Assembly: GCA_022774645.1 (NCBI GenBank)
Contig: JALFKQ010000007.1
Span: 27,914 to 91,913, forward strand
Source of the DNA: Mycoplasmatota bacterium
GTDB taxonomy: Bacteria; Bacillota_I; Bacilli_A; RF39; UBA660
Direction: 5' to 3'
DNA: 64,000 nucleotides
Shown here: positions 10,812 to 17,685 of the stretch, piece by piece
Position numbering within the stretch: the stretch's first letter is position 1
Layout: each line of letters opens with the position of its first letter
Position numbers and translations under genes: made by a program
The notes under the pieces: generated by a model
Told to the model about the DNA's origin: nothing
The model's input: the letters and a program-made list of their open reading frames with translations, nothing else
Database searches by the model: none

Positions 10812-10859
10812 TTATTTGCTTTTGAGGGAGAAAATCGTATTAACTTCCGTTTCCGTCAT
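10812..10859 (-). CDS. Short leader ORF between T-box and thrS
   Basis: An ATG at 10859 with a strong AAAGGAGATGG ribosome binding site encodes MTETEVNTIFSLKSK and stops 17 bases before the thrS ATG. Three of the first eight residues are threonine. thrS itself has only a weak upstream ribosome binding site (GAAAAGATG), so translation may reach thrS by coupling through this ORF. It could also be a relic of a former N-terminus. Expression is unproven. Confidence 0.45.
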   Translation of the reverse strand: MTETEVNTIFSLKSK

Positions 10860-10881
10860 TTTTACCATCTCCTTTATAAAA

Positions 10882-10932
10882 TAAAAAGAGAATGATACCA
10901 TAATAGGAGTCTATTAAGACGGTACCATCCTC
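10882..10932 (-). terminator. T-box regulated terminator
   Basis: The minus-strand stem GAGGATGGTACC / GGTATCATTCTC (12 pairs with two G-U) contains the T-box sequence in its 5' arm and is followed by TTTTTATTTT. An inner AATAG/CTATT hairpin caps it. Pairing of the T-box sequence here excludes the antiterminator, as in classical T-boxes. Confidence 0.85.
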
Positions 10933-11080
10933 TTGTTTTACTTAATTCATATAACCGATTTAATCGGGCATTCAGTTTCCTGTGCAACCTAATAGGTAGT
11001 AATTATTATAAATATTTATTATCTTTCACCATATGATAACTCTCTATAAAATACTAACATAATAATCTTGTCCTATATCT
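10882..11080 (-). promoter_or_regulatory. T-box riboswitch for threonine, specifier ACU
   Basis: T-box leaders sense uncharged tRNA and permit readthrough. Read on the minus strand: the stem I base ATAGG / CCTAT, the distal-loop signature AGAGAG...GGTGAAAG, a specifier position ACT (complement of 10998-11000) within AATTACTACC, and the T-box AGGATGGTACCGTC near 10918-10932, close to the consensus AGGGTGGTACCGCG. The ACU codon is read by tRNA-Thr, agreeing with thrS downstream. It lies after the leader-peptide hairpin in the same transcript. Confidence 0.9.
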
Positions 11081-11087
11081 TTGTTTT

Positions 11088-11121
11088 TAAAATAAAAAGT
11101 CTATTACGATTGTAATAGACT
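11088..11121 (-). terminator. Candidate attenuator hairpin after the threonine leader peptide
   Basis: The minus-strand stem AGTCTATTAC / GTAATAGACT around AATC (11098-11121) is perfect and is followed by TTTTTATTTT. It starts 14 bases after the stop of the threonine-rich leader ORF and precedes the T-box. A competing antiterminator helix could not be identified with confidence by eye. Confidence 0.75.
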
Positions 11122-11135
11122 TGCAGTTTCTTTTA

Positions 11136-11216
11136 CTAAGCAATGCTAAAACAATCAATACTATAAATTGACTTAATTGTTGTATTAGTTGTCGTAGTTA
11201 ATTGATTATTTAACAT
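11136..11216 (-). CDS. Threonine-rich leader peptide upstream of thrS
   Basis: A 26-codon ORF (MLNNQLTTTTNTTIKSIYSI...A) with a strong GGGGAGGA ribosome binding site seven bases before the ATG. Six of residues 7-13 are threonine, encoded by ACT ACG ACA ACT, then ACA ACA. It lies directly behind a consensus promoter, and a terminator hairpin with a U-run follows 14 bases after its stop. This arrangement is that of amino-acid leader-peptide attenuators such as thrL. Its position before a threonine T-box of thrS supports a true sensing role. Stalling is inferred, not shown. Confidence 0.75.
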   Translation of the reverse strand: MLNNQLTTTTNTTIKSIYSIDCFSIA

Positions 11217-11244
11217 TATAATCCTCCCCTTTAAAAGCAACTTT

Positions 11245-11273
11245 ATTTTAACAAATTATTAACAATTTGTCAA
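11245..11273 (-). promoter_or_regulatory. Promoter of the thrS leader transcript
   Basis: On the minus strand TTGACA (11268-11273) and TAAAAT (11245-11250) are separated by exactly 17 bases. The -35 element overlaps the TGA stop of the upstream GNAT gene. Transcription should start near 11238, about 20 bases before the leader peptide ATG. Confidence 0.85.
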
Positions 11274-12025
11274 TTTTGTGGCTTTTTTATTATTCTATCC
11301 ACAATTTTTTCATCTAGTAAATTTACCGTTATAAACTTTCCATCATAAAAAACTGCATAATTATTAAATGGAGATGGAACATTTTTTGCCTTTTCTAAAG
11401 TATCTATAAAATTTAAATTTAATTTTATATTATTGTTTTTACAGTATTCTTTTATTTTATTAATACTTTGATATATAAATGGACATTGGTAATCATAGTA
11501 TATTGTTAAGTCTTTTGAATCAATTTCTTCTTTTTTTGATTTTTCACTAAATTTTGGAAATGTATTGTCAAATGATAATGCTAGTAATTGGTATCCTGTT
11601 TTAGTTTCATCTACTACTTTAAATCCATACTTCTTAGCAAATTCTTGATTTGATAACCAATTTTTTTGTTTAATAGAACCAAGCATACAGATTCCACTTT
11701 TATTATTTTCTTTTGCGGAATTAATTACATATTCCATTAATTTTTTTCCATATCCTCTTCCTTTGTGTTCACTATCTACCCACATACAATGTATATAGTA
11801 ATAATTCTTACCTTCAATTGGTGTCCAAGCTATTTCTAGTGGAGCATACTCTATAAAAACAGTTGATTTAGTATTTAACTTTCTATAAATATATCCTTCA
11901 TTTATTCTATCTTTAAGCCAACTTCTTTTTAACTCTACCGCATCATTCTTTTTAGGATTTCTTAATATACAACATAATACTTCATTTTCTATATTATCAG
12001 TTGTCAAGTTTATAAATTCTTCCAT
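11270..12025 (-). CDS. YoaP-like GNAT acetyltransferase with C-terminal YoaP domain
   Basis: The N-terminal 150 residues are a GNAT fold with the acetyl-CoA loop motif GRGYGKKLMEYVI (residues about 88-100). The C-terminal 100 residues (YYDYQCPFIYQSINKIKEYC...) resemble the thioredoxin-like YoaP domain, with a CPF motif instead of CxxC. The total length of 251 residues matches Bacillus YoaP. The substrate is unknown. The start lies just after an extended -10 (TGTTATAAT, TATAAT at 12041-12046), giving a very short leader. Its stop codon is shared with the -35 box of the thrS promoter. Confidence 0.8.
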   Translation of the reverse strand: MEEFINLTTDNIENEVLCCILRNPKKNDAVELKRSWLKDRINEGYIYRKLNTKSTVFIEYAPLEIAWTPIEGKNYYYIHCMWVDSEHKGRGYGKKLMEYVINSAKENNKSGICMLGSIKQKNWLSNQEFAKKYGFKVVDETKTGYQLLALSFDNTFPKFSEKSKKEEIDSKDLTIYYDYQCPFIYQSINKIKEYCKNNNIKLNLNFIDTLEKAKNVPSPFNNYAVFYDGKFITVNLLDEKIVDRIIKKPQN

Positions 12026-12136
12026 AATATCATCAATATGATTATAACATTTATTTTTAATTTATTTGTAAAGTATTTAATAATATAATGATATATTTAA
12101 TTATTTATTGTAAAATAATATTAATATGGAGGTTTT

Positions 12137-12604
12137 ATGAAAATTGAAAGATGTGTTAAGGAATCTTTTGCTGTTATTGGAAAAGAAGGTTCTACTCTTG
12201 ATGGAAATCATTTCATTCAAAAACTTTGGGATAATGTAGATACTCACTTTAATGAAGTTAGCGACTTAGCTATAAAAGACATTAATGGCAATATTGCTGG
12301 TAGATGGGGTCTAACATCTGACTTTAATCGTAATCTTAAACCTTGGGAAGAAAATTATACAAGAGGATTATATTTAGCAGGAGTTGAATGTAATTTAGAT
12401 GTAGATGCTCCTAATGGATGGACAAAATGGATAGTTCCAAAATATGAGTATATTTTTGTGGAACTTGAAGATAAAGATACCTTTATGAAAACTATATTTT
12501 ATTTAGAAAAAAACAATTTAACACTTGTAGGTGGAACTAGTAAATATTATTCACCTGTTACTAACAAAGAATATTTATTTTTTCCAATTAAAAAGATTGA
12601 CTGA
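12137..12604 (+). CDS. GyrI-like effector-binding domain protein
   Basis: A 155-residue single-domain protein (KIERCVKESFAVIGKEGSTL...GRWGLTSDF...YLAGVECN...WTKWIVPKYEYIFVELE). The pattern, including the terminal W-x-V/I-P-x-x-x-Y segment, matches the GyrI-like/AraC effector-binding superfamily (SHS2 fold), which binds small molecules either alone or attached to regulators. No DNA-binding domain is present. A GGAGG ribosome binding site precedes the ATG. It is transcribed alone and ends in a terminator shared with rsgA on the other strand. Confidence 0.75.
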   Translation: MKIERCVKESFAVIGKEGSTLDGNHFIQKLWDNVDTHFNEVSDLAIKDINGNIAGRWGLTSDFNRNLKPWEENYTRGLYLAGVECNLDVDAPNGWTKWIVPKYEYIFVELEDKDTFMKTIFYLEKNNLTLVGGTSKYYSPVTNKEYLFFPIKKID

Positions 12605-12614
12605 TCAATCTTTT
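12591..12614 (+). terminator. Bidirectional terminator between the GyrI-like gene and rsgA
   Basis: AAAAGATTGA / TCAATCTTTT form a 10-bp stem around CTGA. T-rich sequence follows on the plus strand, and the two converging genes end at its edges. Confidence 0.75.
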
Positions 12615-13559
12615 TTAATGTTTTCTGTTTTTTAAAAAGTTACTGTTTTTTCTTAGTTCTTTATCTTTTAATTTTTTATATCTTTTAAATTCTTCTTCTG
12701 ATATTTCACCATTATCAATTGCTTCTAATACTTTACAACCATTTCTATTTTCATGTGTACAAGTTGTATATTTGCATTCTTTTTCTAATTCACTTATTTT
12801 TGAAAATACTGAATTTAAGTCACTATTCATCTCAAATGATGCTACTGATCTTATTCCAGGTTCATCTATTACTATTCTTTTATCATTTAATACAAATAAA
12901 TTTCTACTAGTAGTTGTATGTTTACCTTTATCATCTTTTTCTCTTATTCCATTTGTTTTAATAATGTCTTGTTCTAATAAATTATTTATTAATGTACTTT
13001 TACCAACACCACTGCTTCCAATAAAAACTGCTGTTTCATTTTCTTTCCAAATAGTTTTTAGTTCCTCGATTCCTTCATTTCTATATGAACTTATTAGAAA
13101 AACAGGATAATCTTCAAATCTTTCTTGAATTATATTTTTATACTTTTCTTTTTCCTTCTCTGTACATAAATCACTTTTAGTTAATATGAAAGCTATTTTT
13201 GCTTTTGAATTTAAGGCTAATAAAACTAATCTTTCTAACCTAGCAATATTAAAATCATTATTTAAACTTGTAACTATAAAAACTATATCAACATTAGCTG
13301 CTAGTGTTTGCTCTTTACCGTCTTTATATTTTTCTTTTGTTCTATCAATAGATAGCTTTTTTATTTCGTTTTTTCTAGGTAGTATTGATGTTATCGTACA
13401 GTTATTATATTCATCTATTTCTAATGATACATAATCTCCAACTACAGGTAAATCATCATTATTTTTCCTTTGTCTTATCGTTCCAATAATATTTTTATCT
13501 TGATATAAAATATTCCAATTATTTCTGTTAACAGTTACTATTCTACCAATATTATTCAT
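12615..13559 (-). CDS. rsgA: Ribosome small subunit-dependent GTPase RsgA
   Basis: RsgA is a circularly permuted GTPase that helps the late maturation of the 30S subunit. An N-terminal OB domain is followed by the permuted order G4 (LTKSDL), G1 (GSSGVGKSTLINNL) and G3 (DEPGIR). A C-terminal zinc site is formed by CKYTTCTHENRNGC. The 314-residue length is normal. The frame extends to a GTG at 13571, but that GTG belongs to the AGTGGAG ribosome binding site, so the ATG at 13559 is taken. It overlaps the end of the ASCH/transglutaminase-like gene by 8 bases, implying a shared transcript. Confidence 0.95.
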   Translation of the reverse strand: MNNIGRIVTVNRNNWNILYQDKNIIGTIRQRKNNDDLPVVGDYVSLEIDEYNNCTITSILPRKNEIKKLSIDRTKEKYKDGKEQTLAANVDIVFIVTSLNNDFNIARLERLVLLALNSKAKIAFILTKSDLCTEKEKEKYKNIIQERFEDYPVFLISSYRNEGIEELKTIWKENETAVFIGSSGVGKSTLINNLLEQDIIKTNGIREKDDKGKHTTTSRNLFVLNDKRIVIDEPGIRSVASFEMNSDLNSVFSKISELEKECKYTTCTHENRNGCKVLEAIDNGEISEEEFKRYKKLKDKELRKNSNFLKNRKH

Positions 13560-14442
13560 ACTTAACTCCACTTAGACAACGATTACTATATTCTTCTAAA
13601 CTAATATTATATCTAGGCTTCTTATATTCATACAATTCTATATTACTAGAATTCTTTAGTTCTATTTCTATAAATTTGTTTTTTATATCTTTTAATAATG
13701 ATTCCATATTTTTAAATTTATGTATTCCCTTGTATTTATTCCAAGCATGTTCAAACCAACAATACTTGTTATCTTTTTGATATGTCAAAAATGTATGTGT
13801 ATGACAATTATTATTTTTATCATAGCCCTTTATAAAAAATGTTTTTATTTCCCATTTATTTTTTTGAAATAAATATCTTTCTAGTTCTACTTGATCATAA
13901 CAAATTCCAAGTTTACTTTTTAAAAGATCTTTTGGAGATTGTAACATATAGTTTTTACTTATAATAATATTATTATCTGTATGTCTTATTTTATTATTAT
14001 CTATGTATCCATATTCTATTTCATTCATTATTTTTAATGCATCATCTTCATTATAATAATTCCATATTCCTAAATTACCTGTTGCTGGTATTTTTATATT
14101 TAGTGGTTCAACATCTTCTAAAATCCAAGCATATCTTCCAACTTCATAATGTCCACATATATATTCTTGTTTATCTTTTTTTATTTTTTCTATAAATTCA
14201 TTTGTCATGTAAACAGAGTCAACCAATTTACATTTACAAATAATTTTACCATAGCTTAGTTCATCATTTCCTAGTATATTCATTAGTTCTGTATTATTTA
14301 ATTTTATTTTAGATATTTCTGATATACTAGCATGAATATATAGTGTTCCTCTATAATTTGTATTATAACTCCTAGTTTCAATTCTTTTCTTATGATTACA
14401 TATTAGTGTTGCAAAAGGTTCTTTTATACTTAATACTTTCAT
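13552..14442 (-). CDS. ASCH domain fused to a transglutaminase-like domain
   Basis: Residues about 1-130 look like an ASCH/PUA-like domain (MKVLSIKEPFATLICNHKKR, then ETRSYNTNYRGTLYIHAS and GRYAWILEDVEPL), a fold that binds RNA or modified bases. Residues about 165-290 resemble a transglutaminase/cysteine-protease fold: the candidate nucleophile Cys in KLGICYDQVELERYLF, then HTHTFLTY and WFEHAWNKYKGIH as the His/acid part. The combination is unusual. The ATG at 14442 is chosen because the upstream GTG is part of the AGGTGAAT ribosome binding site. It overlaps rsgA by 8 bases. Substrate unknown; the triad is inferred from spacing. Confidence 0.6.
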   Translation of the reverse strand: MKVLSIKEPFATLICNHKKRIETRSYNTNYRGTLYIHASISEISKIKLNNTELMNILGNDELSYGKIICKCKLVDSVYMTNEFIEKIKKDKQEYICGHYEVGRYAWILEDVEPLNIKIPATGNLGIWNYYNEDDALKIMNEIEYGYIDNNKIRHTDNNIIISKNYMLQSPKDLLKSKLGICYDQVELERYLFQKNKWEIKTFFIKGYDKNNNCHTHTFLTYQKDNKYCWFEHAWNKYKGIHKFKNMESLLKDIKNKFIEIELKNSSNIELYEYKKPRYNISLEEYSNRCLSGVKYE

Positions 14443-14551
14443 TTTATTCACCTATTTTATTATAACATCTTATATCTTATGATTCTACAAATTATTTACA
14501 CTTTGTTATATTGTAAAGTGTTAATTGTTTTTACAATAAATATAATTTAAT

Positions 14552-14904
14552 ATGGATGAGGAAATAAATAGACTTAATTTTGAAAATTATATTTGGATAT
14601 TATTTGCTTTCTTATGTCTATTAAATATAAGAGGAGATAATGATGATATCAACTATATTAAAACTAATAAAAAAAATATAAAGATGAATCTAATAGAATA
14701 TTTGAGTTTACTTTAATATCAACTCTTTTTATATATTTATATTTTTTTAGAAGAAATTTAAAAGCATATTATAAAGTTACTCAAAATAAAAAAGAACTAT
14801 ATAGTATAAAAGTATATGGTTCTCTTTTCTTAATTATTGGTGTGTTATTATTAATTTATTTTCAAGAAAATCAATCTTCATTTGAAGGAAGTCCTGCTTT
14901 ATAA
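14552..14904 (+). pseudogene. Small membrane protein gene with a frameshift at an A8 run
   Basis: The ATG at 14552 opens a frame (MDEEINRLNFENYIWILFAF...) that stops after 54 codons. At the run of eight A residues at 14669-14676 a neighbouring frame takes over smoothly (DESNRIFEFTLISTLFIYLY...KELYSIKVYGSLFLIIGVLL...EGSPAL) up to a TAA at 14902. Joined, it would be about 117 residues with three hydrophobic segments. It may be broken, a homopolymer sequencing error, or a slippage site. No family recognised. Confidence 0.55.
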
Positions 14905-16371
14905 ACTTCTATTTTCTAAAGCTGTTTTTAACTTTCTAGTTAATATAACTCCTTCTATGTTTCTTTCTAAATCATTTTCTTCTTTCCACTCATCAAATTC
15001 TTCTTCTGTTAACTTTTCTGGTAATCCATATAGAATATGTAATAGTTTTGATTCTACTAATGTTGCACCAATTACAGCTTTTTTAATAGATTCAATATCG
15101 AATGGGTATTTTTCTGGATTTTCATAATATTCTATTTTTCTAACATTGTATATAATTTCTAGAAGTTTTAATGGATCTAATGTTTGACCATAAAATATTT
15201 TTTGATATCTTTTAAGTGAAGACATCATTTTATTAATGTCTGTAGTGTTAATAAAGTGTTCTTTAAAATTTTGTGGAACTGCTTTACTAAAAGCCAAATT
15301 ATTTACTAATTGATGACCATCAATAAAAAACGCTATTTTATTTATCATTCTTGCATCTTCTTCACTTACTCCTTCTATTCCTTCTTCATTTATTTCTTTT
15401 TTAATCTTTGAATAGAAATTTTTATTATATGATGCAAATGTTTTTGGGATGTATGCTTGATCAAAATAACTTAATTCATCTTTAGTTTTACAAAAGAATT
15501 TATATGATGTCAAATAATTCTTATCATTACTATTCTTTTTACTATCCCATGTAGGATCGAATAGAAACACTCCATTAACATTATATTTATCATCTTTTAC
15601 TTGTACCATACTTCTTACATGGCCTGTTTTTGAATTGTCTTTTTTATATAAAATGTAATCTATAGCATTAATTCCCAAGCCTTTTAAAACTGCATTAAAT
15701 ATTGCTACATATCCAGCACAAACTATCTTATCTCCAAATAGCACTGATGATAAATCTCTTGATACTGACTTTGATTCTTTGTCTGACTCTCTTGTATATA
15801 CTCTATCTCTAACTAAATCGTATGCATACATTATTTTTTCTAACTCACTTAAATCATATTTTTCTATTTCAGATACAATATTATTTATTCCATTTATTGT
15901 TTGTAAATATTCTTCTATAGTTCTCGGAGTATTATTACCATCAATATATAAAGATACATTATCATAATCTCCAAATAATTTTTTTAATTTATTTCCAATT
16001 TCTACATCTATTGGAAAACTTCCAGTAAAATGTATGTTTTGTTTTTTTAATACTGGATTTTGCTCGAAATATTGTTTTGTACTTTCATTTGCTGATGCTG
16101 TTATGTATAAGCACGAATCCAAAACTTCATTTTCACTTTTTACAATTCTTTTTATTACATCTAATCTGTCTAAAAAAGGATCTTGAACTCCTTTTAGCAT
16201 TTCATATTCGTCTCTTAACAGTTTTACAATACATTTTTTATTTAATACATTTTCTATTTTTGTTTGTGGTGGTACTGTTAAAGAAATCTCACAAATATTA
16301 TCAAAACAATCAATAATACTTACTGTTGGTTTTGATATCTCATCAATCCTAATATCAACAATATATTTCAT
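14899..16371 (-). CDS. Cytoplasmic transglutaminase-like superfamily protein
   Basis: A 490-residue protein with no signal peptide. The central part (about residues 215-285) carries a transglutaminase-fold triad: Cys in GDKIVCAGYVAIFNAVLKGL, His in SKTGHVRSMVQV, and Asp in GVFLFDPTWDS. The N-terminal 140 residues are a separate domain with strand-rich sequence, and the C-terminus is mostly helical. The fold is used for peptidases and related amide chemistry. A second transglutaminase-like protein lies 0.5 kb away on the same strand. The start has only a weak ribosome binding site, and a terminator-like hairpin sits just upstream. Substrate unknown. Confidence 0.7.
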   Translation of the reverse strand: MKYIVDIRIDEISKPTVSIIDCFDNICEISLTVPPQTKIENVLNKKCIVKLLRDEYEMLKGVQDPFLDRLDVIKRIVKSENEVLDSCLYITASANESTKQYFEQNPVLKKQNIHFTGSFPIDVEIGNKLKKLFGDYDNVSLYIDGNNTPRTIEEYLQTINGINNIVSEIEKYDLSELEKIMYAYDLVRDRVYTRESDKESKSVSRDLSSVLFGDKIVCAGYVAIFNAVLKGLGINAIDYILYKKDNSKTGHVRSMVQVKDDKYNVNGVFLFDPTWDSKKNSNDKNYLTSYKFFCKTKDELSYFDQAYIPKTFASYNKNFYSKIKKEINEEGIEGVSEEDARMINKIAFFIDGHQLVNNLAFSKAVPQNFKEHFINTTDINKMMSSLKRYQKIFYGQTLDPLKLLEIIYNVRKIEYYENPEKYPFDIESIKKAVIGATLVESKLLHILYGLPEKLTEEEFDEWKEENDLERNIEGVILTRKLKTALENRSL

Positions 16372-16392
16372 AATAATTTCTTATATAAATAA

Positions 16393-16418
16393 AAGCCTAT
16401 TGTAAACACAACAGGCTT
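16393..16418 (-). terminator. Terminator-like hairpin just upstream of the 490-residue transglutaminase gene
   Basis: On the minus strand AAGCCTGTTGT / ACAATAGGCTT form an 11-bp stem with one G-U around GTTT, followed by TTTATTTATAT. The downstream gene starts 22 bases later. An extended -10 (TGGTATAAAT) lies upstream near 16485, so this could end a short transcript, act as an attenuator, or terminate the HD-domain operon. Confidence 0.65.
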
Positions 16419-16507
16419 AATATATTTATATAAATTTTCCCCCTTATTCTTTTTTCTAAAACCCCATTGCTTTTATGCTATATTTATACCATATTTTGGC
16501 CAAAAAG

Positions 16508-17635
16508 TCAAATTTGGCTTTGTTTATTAGTCTTATAAACTAATTGATATTCTTTTTCAAAAGCTATTTTATTTGATTTTATATATTCTAGTATGCTACT
16601 AAATGATCTACTGTTCTTATATATATCTTTATCCCATAAATACCATATATCAAAGGCAGTTGATGCTTGAGCTAACATTTTTTGAATTTTTTTATTTTTA
16701 AATACAACATTGTTTTCTTGATCATCTAAGTTTCTATGTTCATTTCTGTCTTCATATACTTTTGATTGTAAATCTGCTTCTAATTTATCACACAAATGTG
16801 AGAATTTTGATACTGATGTTTTTTCATCATCAAAATCTAATAACATTTTAAATAATTCATCATTTCCATTAAGATTTCCTAGTACATCTTTCATTGCTGC
16901 ATGTTCGATCTTTTGTTTTTCTTCTCTAGTAACATTATCAAATGGAGTTAAATCTCCTATTTTAATTTCCCCAATTTCATGAATTAATAATGTTTGCAAT
17001 ACTTTATCTATATCTACTTTTTCTTCAAATTTATCTTCCATAGATAATGCTAATACCATTGTTCCATATACATGATCTGCAACTGATTCTCTTTTTCCGT
17101 TTACTGCCCAATGGTTATCATCCCAACCACTTCTTACTTTATTTTCTAATTTACTATTTTCATAATAAAATCTAAATATTTCTTGATATTTCTTATTTTC
17201 TTCTAATGTCCTTGGTGTGATAATACCATTTTTTATTGCAAGTTTATATATTTCATATTGACACTTATCTTTATTATTTATAATTAAATCATGTAATTTT
17301 AAATCTAATATTCTACATTTCATTGCAAAAATAGAATCAAATGTTGTCATTTTATTTTTTTCTTCTATTTCTTTATCATATTTTAATCCGTTTTTTAGAT
17401 AATCACTACAATGAAAGTCATCATCAGTTAATGCTATGCCATCAAACATTATCATTCTTATAACTTTTGATATATCTTCAGATGCATCAAACTCTTTATT
17501 GATTGCTAATGCTAGAATCATACTACTATATAAATGTTGTGCTATTGTTCTACCGTCATCACTTATAATATCTCTTTTTAATTCGTTTCCTTTTAAGTAG
17601 AAATCTACTACTTTTTTATTTTCTTTACTACTCAT
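16508..17635 (-). CDS. Tandem HD-domain protein (YfbR/HDDC2-like), first copy degenerate
   Basis: The C-terminal half (residues about 170-330) is a metal-dependent HD phosphohydrolase: WDDNHWAVNGKRESVADHVYG, then LIHEIGEIKIGDL, with H in ADHVYG, the HE pair, and a later D in HLCDKLEADLQ. It resembles 5'-deoxynucleotidase YfbR/HDDC2 proteins. The N-terminal half repeats the same layout (DDGRTIAQHLYSSMILALA, then VIRMIMFDGIAL) but the metal pair is lost. The 375 residues are thus an internal duplication with one dead copy. It has a GAGGTAG ribosome binding site and lies 50 bases behind the chaperonin-like gene. Confidence 0.75.
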   Translation of the reverse strand: MSSKENKKVVDFYLKGNELKRDIISDDGRTIAQHLYSSMILALAINKEFDASEDISKVIRMIMFDGIALTDDDFHCSDYLKNGLKYDKEIEEKNKMTTFDSIFAMKCRILDLKLHDLIINNKDKCQYEIYKLAIKNGIITPRTLEENKKYQEIFRFYYENSKLENKVRSGWDDNHWAVNGKRESVADHVYGTMVLALSMEDKFEEKVDIDKVLQTLLIHEIGEIKIGDLTPFDNVTREEKQKIEHAAMKDVLGNLNGNDELFKMLLDFDDEKTSVSKFSHLCDKLEADLQSKVYEDRNEHRNLDDQENNVVFKNKKIQKMLAQASTAFDIWYLWDKDIYKNSRSFSSILEYIKSNKIAFEKEYQLVYKTNKQSQI

Positions 17636-17685
17636 AATACTACCTCAGTGTTATTATACCTTATTTAGTTCAAAAGTAAATAAAT

